DNA from: Neoceratodus forsteri
Lineage: Eukaryota; Chordata; Ceratodontiformes; Ceratodontidae
DNA length: 64,000 bases
Direction: 5' to 3'
Assembly: GCA_016271365.2 (NCBI GenBank)
Contig: CM028130.1
Coordinates: 472,039,501-472,103,500 of the forward strand
In this document: positions 53,632 to 63,690 of the stretch, one piece after another
Layout: each line of letters opens with the position of its first letter
How positions within the stretch are numbered: the stretch's first letter is position 1
Notes under the pieces: generated by a model
Databases searched by the model: none
What the model was told of the DNA's origin: nothing
Seen by the model: the letters and a program-made list of their open reading frames with translations, nothing else
Program-made: the position numbers and the translations under genes

Positions 53632-56400
53632 ACCAATCCCCTGAGGGTGGTGCTTTGCAATGTCAGGTCAATCAATAATAAGACTGCAATTATTGCAGAT
53701 CCGATTTCATCAGTCGACCTGGCTTGCATTATGGAATCCTGGTTGAGGGATGATGCTGGGGCCAGTGTTAGAGGCCGCCGTCCCCCAGGTTATTCTGTTG
53801 TGCACTGCCCCAGAATGCAACGCAGGGGCGGAGGTGTGGCTATATGTTTTAGAGCTGAGCTAGGCTTCACCGTGAACCCAGTGAGAACACCGGGTTTGTT
53901 TGAATGTGTGGCCATTCGTGGGGGTCTGGGCACAGGCTGCAGAATTCTCTTGATATACCATTCTCCTGGGGTGGTTGGAGAGTTCTTGCAGGAAGTGGGT
54001 GGTCAGTGAGACACCGGAGCCCTCCAGATGTTTAGTTCTGGGGGACTTCAATGTCTGGGCCGATGATGAGTCATCCAGGTTGAGTTATCACTTCTTCAGT
54101 TGATGACATCACTGGGCCTATCGCAAGCAGTTACTACTGTGACTCACCAGGGTGGACACATGTTGGACCTGGTCTTCTCACTGGGGCTTGAGACTGAGAA
54201 TCTCAGGACTGATCGGGTCATTTGGTCTGACCATTGCACGGTGGAGTTCTTGCTCAGGGCACCTTCCAAGGCCCCTCCCCCTGCAGAGGTGGTGAGCTAC
54301 TGCCCATTGAGGGGTTTGACCCCGAAGGGTTTTTTTGGTGGTCGCAAACCTATCTACTGTGGACAGTGCATGCAGGGGAGGTGTGGGTGAGGCAGATGAT
54401 GCCTATAATAGAGCACTGACTGAGACACTCGACTCCCTTGAACCGGTCAGTGTATGACCCAGATCTTCTCCTCACTTCAGGTCCCCATGGCTTGATGGGG
54501 AGCTCAAGGCATTGAAGATCAACGGTCAGAGGTTGGAGCACTGCTGGCGGGGGTCTGGCTTGGAGGTGGACAAACTAGCCCTGCGTGCACACTATGGTGT
54601 GTACCAGGAGGCAATCAACCGTAAGAAGGCAGTGTTCCTGTCCAGGGAGATTGTTGCTGGGAGAAACCGGCCAGTGATGCTTTTTCGGACTGTGGACAGG
54701 TTATTACATCCTGCCTGTCTTCAGCCAAAAACAGCAGTTTCTGAAGCCTTGTGCAATGATTTTGCTCGGTTTTTCTCAGACAGGGTGTCTTTCATCAGGC
54801 AGAGAGTTCCACCAGTGACCCATACTATGGCCGACAGTGGTCGACTGGATTGTCAACAAAGCACTCCGCCTGGTTGGAGGAAGTTTAAACCAGTGGAGGT
54901 GGCTGATGTCATTGATGATCTCAAAACTGAAGCACATATATTGTGTGCTGGACCCGGCGCCGACGTGTTTCATAGTGGGATGCATTGACACTGTTGGTCC
55001 GGTGTTCTCCTCGATTGTCCGGTGTTCCTTGTCAGAGGGGGTTGTCCCAGATGCTTTGAAGAAGGCGCTGGTGAGACCCCTCCTGTAGAAGTCATCACTG
55101 GACTCTGACATCATGGCGAATTATCGACCGGTCTCCAACCTTCAATTTTTAGGAAAGGTTATGGAGAAAATTGTGGCGCCTCAGTTGGGTGATCACCTTG
55201 TGGCTTTTGATATCTATGAGCCACTCCAGTCAGGTTTTCATGTGGGACATTCAACAGAAACCGCATTAGTTTGGGTGCACAATGATCTCCTCAGGCCGAG
55301 AGATAGAGGGGATGGGACAATTCTCATCCTAATCGATCTCTCCTCAGCTTTTGACATGGTGGACCATCGGGTGTTACTTGACCACATGAGGGACTTCTGT
55401 GGACTCACCAGCACTGTCATTCACTGGTTTGAGTCCTTTTAGACAAACAGAAGACAGAGGGTAGTGATGGGGAATTTTTCATCTTTTAGCCTTCTGTCTT
55501 GTGGGATACCTCAGGGTTCGGTGTTGTCTCTGATGCTGTTTGCCATGTATATGCTACCCCTGGGAGAGATCATTAGGAAGTACAGCTTGGGGTTTCATTG
55601 TTATGCCAATGATACCCAGCTGTACTTGTCCTTTGCCCCGGAACATCCAATGCAGATCAGTGACTGGATGGCATCCAGCTGGTTGTGACTGAACCCCAAT
55701 AAGATGGAGGTACTGGTGGTGGAGTCGAACAGTAGGTGTGTAGGGTTGCCCCCTGGGGCAGACTCTGGACTTGTTTTAGGGTTGGTCGCATTGGTGGCTT
55801 CCTCCAAGATGTGTAATCTTGGCGTGATATTTGACAGTGGTTTGACGATGGAATATCAGGTGTCTGCCATTGTCAAGGGAAGTTTTTTTCATCTGAGAAA
55901 CATCGCCAGGATTAGGCACTTGATTCTGCCCCGGACCTCCCCACCTTGGTACATGCATTTGTCACATCTAGATTGGACTACTGTAATGCATGCACCTGGG
56001 GGTCTTGGGAAGCACCCTCTGTTGACTGCAGCTAGTGCAGAATGCAGCTGCCAGGTTGTTGACAGGTCAGTCGAAATACTGCCATGTCACCCCGGTGCTG
56101 CGGGAACTGCACTGGCTGCCAGTTCGATGGAGGGAGCTTTTCAAGGTGGGCTTGCTCATCTATAAGGCCCTACATGGACTGGGACCTTGTTACCTGGCTG
56201 ACCTTCTTACACCCACTGCCTCGTTTCGTCCCCTCCGGTCCTCATTGAGGGGCCTCCTGACAATTCCCAGGACAAGACTGAAAACTGCCGGTGACCAAGC
56301 TTTCAGTGTCGCTGGTCCTGTCTTGTGGAATTCGCTCCCACCTTTGGTGAGGGAGGCCCATCAGTGGAGGCTTTTAAGACCCGCCTGAAGTTTTATTTGT
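53632..56400 (+). pseudogene. L2 ORF2: endonuclease-reverse transcriptase
   Basis: The endonuclease is in frame 53359-54009 from 53632 onward: IIADPISSVDLACIMESWLR, GYSVVHCPRMQRRGGGVAIC. Then frame 54100-54390 gives TVTHQGGHMLDLVFSLGLE and IWSDHCTVEFLL, with the Ser-Asp-His box. RT follows: MANYRPVSNLQFLGKVMEKI (55113), IDLSSAFDMVDHRVLLDHM, CGIPQGSVLSLMLFAMYMLP and FHCYANDTQLYLSF (Asn-Asp in place of the usual Ala-Asp-Asp context). The C-terminal module at 56035-56388 has QNAAARLLTGQSKY, LHWLPVRWRELFKVGLLIYK and WNSLPPLVREA. Several stops and shifts break it. Confidence 0.87.
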
Positions 56401-56606
56401 TTAATCAGGCCTTTTCAGACTCTGTTTGATACTAGGGTTATCAGTCCTTTTTAAAATCAAGAGGGTTTTTATATAGTTATGAGGTTTGTATGAGGATATA
56501 TTTTGTATTTTTGCATGTGTAAATTAATTTCTGTGTTCTTAGTACGGTGCCCAGAGCCTCTGGGATTGGGTGCCAAAAAAATAAAATTTGCCTTGCCTTG
56601 CCATTC
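53632..56606 (+). mobile_element. L2-type LINE, 5'-truncated, inserted in DIRS G gag
   Basis: Starts within the endonuclease (NPLRVVLCNVRSINNKT) and ends with AATAAAATTTGCCTTGCC after a CCTCTGGGATTGGGTGCC 3' UTR, typical of L2 ends. About 3 kb is present; ORF1 is missing. It is opposite in orientation to the DIRS. Acidic gag sequence continues from 53631 to 56607 across the insertion. Confidence 0.87.
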
Positions 56607-57570
56607 ACTACCCCTAGGGAGGAATCGTCATCAAAGTCATCCTCCAATCGAAGATCAGGATCAGGCTCAATATCATCTCCTACTAGTCCCAAAGGGACTG
56701 TATAGATAGGAAAGGGGAGGAAAAGGAGGAGAAGCACCATGAATCGGAGTAGAAAACTCCAGTTTTGCATGCGGCACCACAGGCTCTCCCGGTGCTGAGA
56801 CAGAAGGCGGTGCCGAAAACACAGGCGGCGGCACTGGCACTGGAGAAGCCAGCACCACAGTCGGCAGCACCGAGCCAGAGGTTCTCAGCACCCAACTTGC
56901 TGAGGAAAGGTGAAGAAATTCAGCAGGAGATAAAGGCACTGGTGTGGACCCCTGCGCCACAGCCATATGAGGGGGATAAACACCAGTGCGTGGCATCAAT
57001 GGCACTGAAGGAGGTGCCGCATGACTAGGATGCCCCAACTGCCCTGCCCACAGGTCTGGAACCAAAAGACCCGAAGGTCCCTGTGACAGACTCACCGGGC
57101 ATGGGCAGACAGGACAGCCGCTGAACCCATTGCTCCATAAGAGCTGCCCAATGGTGAAACTGCTCACCAGAGGACCCCCACCCCAGGGGGCAGGGAGGGA
57201 CTCCGGAGTGGAGGATGACTGTCACTAGAAACAGAAGCTGGAGAAAACCCTGGAAGGGACGGAGTCTGGCCCTTGCTGCCAGTAACTGACGATCGACATG
57301 CAGATGTACCAGAAGGCAACTTCGAGCAGCGCCGTTTCTTTTTCGACCAGGAGGCTGAAGAAGAACTCAAGGCCAAACAGTGCTGAGTTGTCGACAAGGA
57401 TCGAGAATGAGACTGCTTCTTTTTGTGCTTTCGTAAGATAGCCCATCCCCCTGAGCACTGGACTGCCTGTAGTCAGATCCCCCCCATAGAGGGTGGCGGA
57501 CCAGACCCAGCCCTGCTGACAATACAGCTTTCATGTGAAGTCTCCCTACCATCACCTGCCCCATTCATGG
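56607..57570 (-). pseudogene. DIRS G gag, N-terminal and Pro/Ser-rich part
   Basis: Near 56770-56607 an acidic segment, DDIEPDPDLRLEDDFDDDSS, leads into the L2 insertion. Frame 57167-56673 is Pro/Ser/Val-rich (TPVPLSPAEFLHLSSASWVL, PVPVPPPVFSAPPSV). Further upstream, shifted frames to 57564 carry Lys-rich sequence (KKKRRCSKLPSG). I do not find the Cys/His cluster intact. Assignment rests on position between a DIRS left repeat and gag core. Confidence 0.65.
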
Positions 57571-57869
57571 TCGATTCTGTCGAGGGAGGGCTTAAGACTT
57601 CTGAGGAAAAATTTACTTTATAAAATTTACTTATTTATTTTTCTTTAAACTGACAAGAATAATAAAACTAATAAAACTAAATGAAACTGAAAGACTATAG
57701 CTGCTGTCATATAGACATTGAGTTTTGACTCCTGGTGGGCGAGTGACTTTGTTGCTGAAGTGCACTCGATGGCGGGAAAAAAGGAACTGAGGCATTGGAG
57801 CATTGAAGCCAGGTAACCTAATACTGCATGAGCCAAGCTCATGGTGCCGCTTCCTCACGACCCTACCTG
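57571..57869 (-). other. DIRS G leader, non-coding
   Basis: AT-rich from 57605 to 57690, then GC-rich. No gene. Lies between gag and the left terminal repeat. Confidence 0.6.
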
Positions 57870-58030
57870 GGCACTGGCCCTCCTGAAGATTTTTGACTCC
57901 CGCTGGGTCTTAGCGCCTCTGGCATAGTCCCATTAGTGTGAATGAGTGGTGGAGACTTTATGACCAGGAAGATAAACGTAATTTCCATATCCTCCTGGAC
58001 TAAAAGTCTCCACCACTCATTCACACTAAT
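57870..58030 (-). repeat. Left terminal repeat of DIRS G abutting the ICR half of DIRS H
   Basis: The section 57870-57965 is the inverted counterpart of 51345-51440 (TGGCATAGTCCCATTAGTGT and GAATGAGTGGTGGAGACTTT). After a spacer containing AAACGTAATTTCCAT, the section 58004-58030 reads AGTCTCCACCACTCATTCAC again in the opposite sense, then passes into recombinase sequence. The arrangement equals an ICR, or an element inserted exactly in one. Confidence 0.75.
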
Positions 58031-58625
58031 AGAAGAATACCGAGCTGAAAATCAATCCCCCCAAGTAGGACGGTAGGAGACAGTTCACTCAGGACAGAAG
58101 TCCATAAGACTGTCCTACTGAAGAAAGTGAACTGTCTTGCATGGACATCCTGAACATAGTGCTTTTACAAAGGTATGCACTGAGCTTCAACTTGCCGCCT
58201 TGCAGAAGTCTGCAATAGGTAGATTACGAATCCCCGCTAGGAAAGCTGCAACCACTCTGGTAGAGTGGTGTGAACCAGGCCTTCCAACTTGACCTGTGCC
58301 ATGGATTAGTAGTGTCGAAGACATGCAACTAACCAAGCCGAAATACATCTCGTGGCAACAGGCTGACCCAGACGAGGCATGCTGAAAGATACAGCAGTTG
58401 CTCAGATGTGTTTCTCTTTGTTCTGTCGATGTAGAATCTCAGAAACCTCTTAACTTCCAGAGAATGAAGAGAGTGCTCTCCTTCATTCTGGAGCTAATGA
58501 AGTAAATAGGGAGAAGTAAAACTTGACTAACGGTAACTGAGCCAGTGACATGCTGTCTACTGGCTCAAGGTAAACTGAAAATGCACAGAGAAGTACCTTC
58601 ACTGTTGAGTAATGCAGACCTGCAT
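58031..58625 (-). pseudogene. DIRS H tyrosine recombinase, C-terminal fragment
   Basis: On the minus strand, GRPGSHHSTRVVAAFLAG occupies the position of GLRAHSTRGTAAS and keeps His-Ser-Thr-Arg. It is followed by RNLPIADFCKAA and a VHTFVK segment, where a one-base shift disturbs the Tyr context. Upstream residues decay and are cut by the LINE tail at 58640. It is most similar to the family-4 terminal repeats by position. RT and RNase H of this copy are not in the window. Confidence 0.7.
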
Positions 58626-58639
58626 TTGACAGGTTCAAG

Positions 58640-59100
58640 ATTCAATCAATCAATCAGTCAAAATCTTTTTTTATCCAGGCAGACACCATTGAGCAAGCTC
58701 ATTTACGAGGTGGACCCGCGTCGCACAAGTCATAAACAATTATACATAGTCATACATATATACAGGCATTGTGACAGTATGAGAAACAAAAAATAACAAT
58801 ATGAACAGTGAAAAACAGTAGGATCAGGGAAAAAAAGGAGAGACATGGTACATAAAAAGGCATATAAGTGCAGGCAGTGTTGGAATACATATTGCTAGAC
58901 CAGAAGAAAATAGTCTAATAGGGGCAATGGAGACTGTTATACAGTGGGTACCTGATGGTGTATCCGGATTTTTATGCATGACAGGTGATGGGATATGTGA
59001 GAGAAGCGAAAGCTGCAGAGTCTCCAGAAATAGGGTACATGGGTCGGGAGGTCGGGGCAGGTGCAACTGGTTCTAAGTGTGGCGCAGAACAGGGAACCTA
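58640..59100 (-). mobile_element. 3' end of a LINE related to the one at 34885-36750, inverted
   Basis: The plus strand begins with a (AATC)n run at 58643-58660 and continues with ACCATTGAGCAAGCTCATTT, ACGAGGTGGACC. This is the reverse complement of the 3' end seen at 36680-36750 (GGTCCACCTTGTAAATGAGC and onward). Upstream sequence to about 59100 is diverged 3' UTR. It is severely 5'-truncated and non-coding. Confidence 0.8.
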
Positions 59101-59880
59101 CTTGTACTTTACAGCTAAAAGGTGTAAAGTTTAGGAAGATTTATAGTGGCACAGAATACTCATGTGCTACAGCTGTATGAGATGGCTGTGCTGTCGACAC
59201 CGCTCTGAGTGAGCTGGGTAGGCACGAAGATTTAGGAGTCGTTGGCAGCCTGGGCACTGAAGATGCGAGGCGACAGACTGGGCAACTGAAAAGAACACAG
59301 CAAGGGGAGATGGATGCTATTGTGGCTTCGTAGAAGCGGCATCTGGGACATCGAGCACCAAGCAGCTTCTGGTCCGATGACCGCTGGTGTTCATGACATT
59401 GGCTGCTTGGGGTAAAGTAGGCTGTGAACACCGTTCTCAAGGGGCGGCATACAGATGATGTAATCATCGGTATAGGAACTGTAGGTATATGCGATGTCCT
59501 GGCTGGGGAGCTAGGGCCTTTACAGTACTAGAAGAGGATAATCCTGTGCATTGGTTCTCGGGGGCGGCTTCGGGGACATCGACTGGGGGTGGCCACAGAT
59601 CATGGGGCCTATACTCAAGGAATTCTGAGGGGCAGTTTGGCATAGTGGGGAGGGGGTAGTGGCAAGAGGAGGAAGTAGTAATGAGGAAAGTGGAGTGAGA
59701 AGCCAGACTGATTGTGCACGGCAAAGCGATCGTGCTGCAATGGGTTTATGGCTTTACAGATTCACCCTAACACTTTATTTGGTGGGCAACCAGAGGGTCC
59801 AGATGGGATTTGTGCCCCAGAAGGAGAAAGGTTTCCACTTAGCCGCACAAGCCCTCCTGGTGGAAGGCCTATCTCTGTGT
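59101..59880. other. Unassigned, possibly DIRS gag-derived
   Basis: Frames 59467-59141 and 59724-59464 (minus) are Ser/Pro/Cys-rich with no clear domain. Repeated GACATCG and GGCACTGAAGAT-type words recall the low-complexity gag of elements D and G. Not secure enough to call. Confidence 0.35.
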
Positions 59881-59965
59881 ATCACTGGGAAGAAACAAGA
59901 TTACTACGGGAAGTAATTTTTCTTCGAATCTCAGTAATACTCAGGTATTCAAAACTTTATGCAGA

Positions 59966-61767
59966 CTACCAGGCAGTACCTTTGGAGGTGAGCACAGAAC
60001 CTTACTTTTGGAACAGACTTTACAGAACTGCTGTGCTGAACCTGGCATCACCCCATGAACAGAATATCCAGACTGTAATGCTTTGTAAAAGTGTGTACTG
60101 TTTTCTAGGTAGCTGCTTTAGAGATGTCCACCAGGGGAACATCCCCAACAGCTACTATGGTAGCAGCTGTGCCCCTTGTGGAATGGGCCTTCAGCCCTGT
60201 TGGGGCTCCTTTCCAGCCTTAGAGTAACAAAAACTGGATATGCTATACTATCCAGTGAGAAATGGACCTTATTGATGCTGGGTTACCCTTTTCCACATTT
60301 CCATAGGTCAGGAACAGCTATTTTCTGTCCTGCCTATGGACTTCAGTGGCTGTCAAGTAGTAGCTAAGAGCTTTTTTGTTGTCCAGTCTATGAAGACTCC
60401 TTTCACCAGAACTAAAGTGTTCAGTGAAAAAGACAGGTAAGGTAATGGTTTAGTTCAAATGGAAATCAGAAACCATTTTAAGAAGAAATTTCCTCTTTGT
60501 TCTCAGGACCACCTTGTCTCTGTGGAATGAAATGTAGTCCTGTTCAATGCAGAGAGACTGATTCTTCTGGCAGAAGTCATTACCACAAGGAAAACAGTTT
60601 TTCATGTGACATATTTCAAATAAGCTGAAGACATAGGCTCAAAAGGGGGACCCATGAGCCTAACTATACACACATTTAGGTCCCATGCCAGCACCGGTTC
60701 CCTGTGAGATGGGTGCAAATGGGCCAGGCCTTTAAAGAACCTTTTGAAGATAGGATCTGAGGCCCGAGAAACATTCTGTTCAACTGAAATGTAAGCAGAT
60801 GCTGCAGCCAGGTGGACCTTTAAAGGGACACTGTCAACCTGTTTTTCATCATGTTATTTCTAGTTGAAACCCCACATTTTACGATTGCTTACCCTCTCTA
60901 AAATTCACTGATGTTGCTGTTTGTTTTGTCTGCCTCCTTGTATAGTAGAACTGAAATGCATGGCAATGTATTTATAAACAACCTTGTTTTATTTACAATA
61001 TTGGTTCTGTTCTTACTGCGTGCTTCCTGAGCATCAGAAACGCACATAAACAATGTTGTCACTCATAAGGAGCTAGCCTCCTAACCTCCCACTGCATCAT
61101 GAGGAGCTAGACTGTTTTGTGGGTGTTCTCAAGTCCAGGAAAGATATATTTGGAGCTGATCAAGGAATGTAAACTGACCTGTTTTGGTGTGATAACACCA
61201 GTAAGTTGGGCAGTCTGTTTTTCACTTTTTTAAAGAAAATACAAGTCAGAATCAAACTACCAGCTACATCAACAATCTTTACAGAATTTTGGCAACCATA
61301 AAATATGTTTTTTAAACTAGGGACACTTTGAAACATAAGGGGGTTGACAGTGTCCTTTTAAGGTACTGGACTGCAAGCCCAGTGAATGCAAATAATTAAG
61401 ATGGTCCAGCACAGCTGGGACACTAGCTTGTGCTGATATGAGCCAGGCCCTTAAAGATCCCTTTGAAGATAGGATCTGGAGCCATTAAAACATTTTGTCC
61501 AGCTGATATGCAAGCAGATGCTGCAGCTAGGTGGACCTTGAGGGTGTTGGGCTGCAAGTCCAATAAATGTAAATAGGTAAGTTAGTCAAACACAGCTGGG
61601 ACTCCAGCATGTGCTGGTACCAGTTTCTTAGTTGAACACCAAATAGTAAATCTTTTCCATTTTGAAGTGTATATTTTCTTAGTGGAGGGCTTCCTGTAAC
61701 CACTTAAAATGTCCAAGATACTTTCAGAAATATGTAAGCCTGCATATTGTAGACCCTCAAGAGTCAT
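59966..61767 (-). pseudogene. DIRS J tyrosine recombinase with a MITE and a tandem duplication
   Basis: The minus strand at 60240-59970 carries the HSTRGTAA-type catalytic block and a TVHTFTKHYSLDI-like end. The Arg block region (about 60600-60550) and the core-binding region (60830-60700) are recognisable in shifting frames. The core-binding segment is present twice: 60721-61440 (interrupted by a MITE at 60824-61357) and 61440-61615. The N-terminus, frame 61767-61582, has LDILSGYRKPSTKKIYTSKW and RFTIWCSTKKLVPAHAGVP. Many stops. Confidence 0.8.
60824..61357. mobile_element. 534-bp MITE with TTAA duplication, Kolobok/T2-like
   Basis: Flanked by TTAA on both sides (60820-60823 and 61358-61361). 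The inverted ends are AGGGACACTGTCAACC and, read from the other side, AAGGACACTGTCAACC: 15 of 16 positions match. TTAA targets with A/G-GG-ACA-type ends are known for Kolobok (T2) elements and their MITEs; piggyBac shares the TTAA but usually begins CC. The interior is non-coding. It interrupts the DIRS J recombinase. Confidence 0.85.
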
Positions 61768-62505
61768 GCCTTGAGCCTGAGAGAACCGAGGTTTAGATAC
61801 AGAAGTCTCCCCTGGTTGGAGGTTAGCAGATTGTGCCTGTCAGGAAGGTGTATTGGTTCAGAACCAGACATGGAGAATAGCAGAGAGTACCATGGCTGCC
61901 TGGCCCAGTCTGGTGCCATCAAGACCATTGATGCTGACCGGGACCTGAGCTTGAGAAATGTTCTGTACACCAGAGGGAAGGAAAGAAGGAAGAAAAAACA
62001 TGCAGGTGCTTCCCTGGCCAACTCAGAGCCAGAGCATCCAGGGGGATTGTTCCCAGATCTGGTGGTCTGCCATAGTACTGTGTCATGTGGTGGTTCTGTT
62101 GGGATATGAACAAGTCTACCTCTGGGGAGTCCCACCTCCTGAAGATCACTTGTACCACCTGACTGTTCAATGCCCATTCATAATGGGACTGGCTGATTTG
62201 AGTCAGGGTATCTGTCAAGGTATTGACCTTGCCTGGTAGAAGAATAGCCTGCAGAGACCCATGGAGCATGCGAGACTCCACATTTTCATGAACCCTGTGT
62301 AGGGAGGGCTTGACCTTGTCCTTCCCTGCCTGTATATGCAGTACATTCTGGCGGTATTGTTTATTCTGACCTGTACCATCTTCCCTGTACTAGTTGTATC
62401 AAAGCCTTTAGTGCCAGAAACACTACTCTTAGCTCCAGCAGGTTTATGTGCAGGAGTGACCCTGCACTTGACCATGCCCCTTGGGTGGTGTGTGTGACAA
62501 CCCAC
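61764..62505 (-). pseudogene. DIRS J RNase H and methyltransferase-like region
   Basis: Frame 62684-62361 (its first part is foreign) gives GAWSSAGSLLHINLLELRVV and FLALKALIQLVQG. Frame 62281-61919 gives LQAILLPGKVNTLTDTLTQI, the HxPGKxNxxADALSRI block degraded, then IPLDALALSWPGKHLHVFS. Frame 62177-61764 has MVLMAPDWARQPWYSLLFSM, the Dam-like block, and LRLKA at the overlap with the recombinase N-terminus. Confidence 0.82.
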
Positions 62506-63410
62506 CTCTCTCTCTCTGGGTTGGAACAGCTTTTAGAGAGGTGTCTGTTCTTGGGTATTCGCTGCCACCAGCTGGGTTCATCCAGTGCCAACCTCCCAAG
62601 TTTACAAATCTGGGTAGTCAAACATGCGATTGCACAGATCAAAGCCTGGTAGTGTGTCTCTCTCGGATGGCGGGTGCTAAACAAGGTTTACCTCCACTAG
62701 TGGAAACCATGAATTACCTTAGAAAAATGATTGACATCACAGTCACAGCTGTTGAGTAAATAAATAGCTTTTTACTTAATAGAAAATAAAAAAAGCAATA
62801 CAGGATATCTATATTCAACACAAGAGAATAACACTGTTACAGGAAAAGTAAACAAATGTTTTTAAATAACAAATGACTAAAAGAAAAAGGCTATTACTGA
62901 GACATGCTAGTATCAATCTTACCCTTTACCTGTCCTTCAAGAGACACTGGACCCTATGCTATCTGCCAGCTCCCATGGACATAGTTAGAAGGATAGACCC
63001 CAAGCTTATGTTTCTTCCTCCAGCTCCAAGAGTAACTCCCCACTCACTGCCTTTCAGCATTTTATATTCTATCTTGAGAATAGGCAATTCCCATTCCCCC
63101 TTTGAATGCACCAACCATCTACAGTGTATGTATTTAATTGTCCCAATCAGATTGAACACCTATCAGTGATCAATTATATTCCTTTTTAACCTTAAGTTTA
63201 TATTTATATTTGAGTGAACCAAACCCTTTAAATTGCAAGTATGTGTGGATGTGTCCACCCCCTTGGTCCCTGTCTCTGATATTTATGGCTCAGCTCTTAT
63301 TTAGATGCTAGGGGACAGTGGAATCCCAGCCTGCATGTTTTTTTTTTTAGACTACTTAAAAAATGGCAGCTGGAGAATGCAAACCATTAACTCCTTTCTT
63401 CACATTTTTA
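62506..63410. other. Unidentified ~0.9 kb insertion in DIRS J
   Basis: DIRS sequence stops near 62505 and resumes near 63415. Between them the first 150 bases are GC-balanced, the remainder AT-rich with a T run at 63342-63351. No domain is recognisable in any frame and I could not identify matched inverted ends or a target duplication. Confidence 0.45.
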
Positions 63411-63690
63411 TCACAGTGTGAACCTCCAGATGGGTGCCCCACTCTAGTAGATGCATTTGTGCCTATAACAATGTTTTTTGTTACTAGAATTAGTTTTGAA
63501 AGAGGGTCCTTTCTCTGACTCCAGTGGGTCCTGGGGTGAAACTGAATGTCCATCTGTAGTTGGATTCCAGGACTGTGCCAGTGGCAGGTACCATGTGGCC
63601 AGTAGCTGAAGAAACCGTGTTACTTGGTTACTTGGTTTAGTGGACAAAAGAAGGCAATTGCCCATCGAGACTGTCCTCCACATATGTGGA
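63411..63690 (-). pseudogene. DIRS J RNase H start and RT-RNase H connection fragment
   Basis: Frame 63553-63356 gives MDIQFHPRTHWSQRKDPLSK and LILVTK, equivalent to RDIQFHLRTxWSQRKDPLxKLV in elements B and E. Plus-strand TGGTACCATGTGGCCAGTAG (complement) corresponds to GHMAA at the connection. It breaks off near 63690. Confidence 0.8.

Larger units (their letters stand above)
51296..57990 (-). mobile_element. DIRS element G, a deletion derivative split by an L2 LINE
   Basis: The right terminal repeat is at 51296-51545 and the left one, inverted, at about 57870-57990. Minus-strand order is gag (57570-56607, then 53631-52594) and RT (52593-51546). RNase H, the methyltransferase-like region and the recombinase are absent: the terminal repeat directly adjoins the region just after RT. 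It is the same family as H. It would depend on other copies for integration. Confidence 0.7.
59881..63690 (-). mobile_element. DIRS element J, incomplete family-1 copy
   Basis: An ICR-like segment at 59881-59965 is followed by recombinase (59966-61767), methyltransferase-like region and RNase H (61764-62505). After an interruption (62506-63410), more RNase H/RT connection sequence lies at 63411-63690. The ICR carries ATTACT-ACGGGA-AGTAAT at 59900-59917 and TTCAAAACTTTATGCAGACT. No ITR was recognised. The element continues, or was truncated, at the right by another LINE. Confidence 0.78.

Noticed and set aside
59712..60227. A 171-codon plus-strand open frame
   Set aside because: It runs antisense through the ICR and recombinase of element J.
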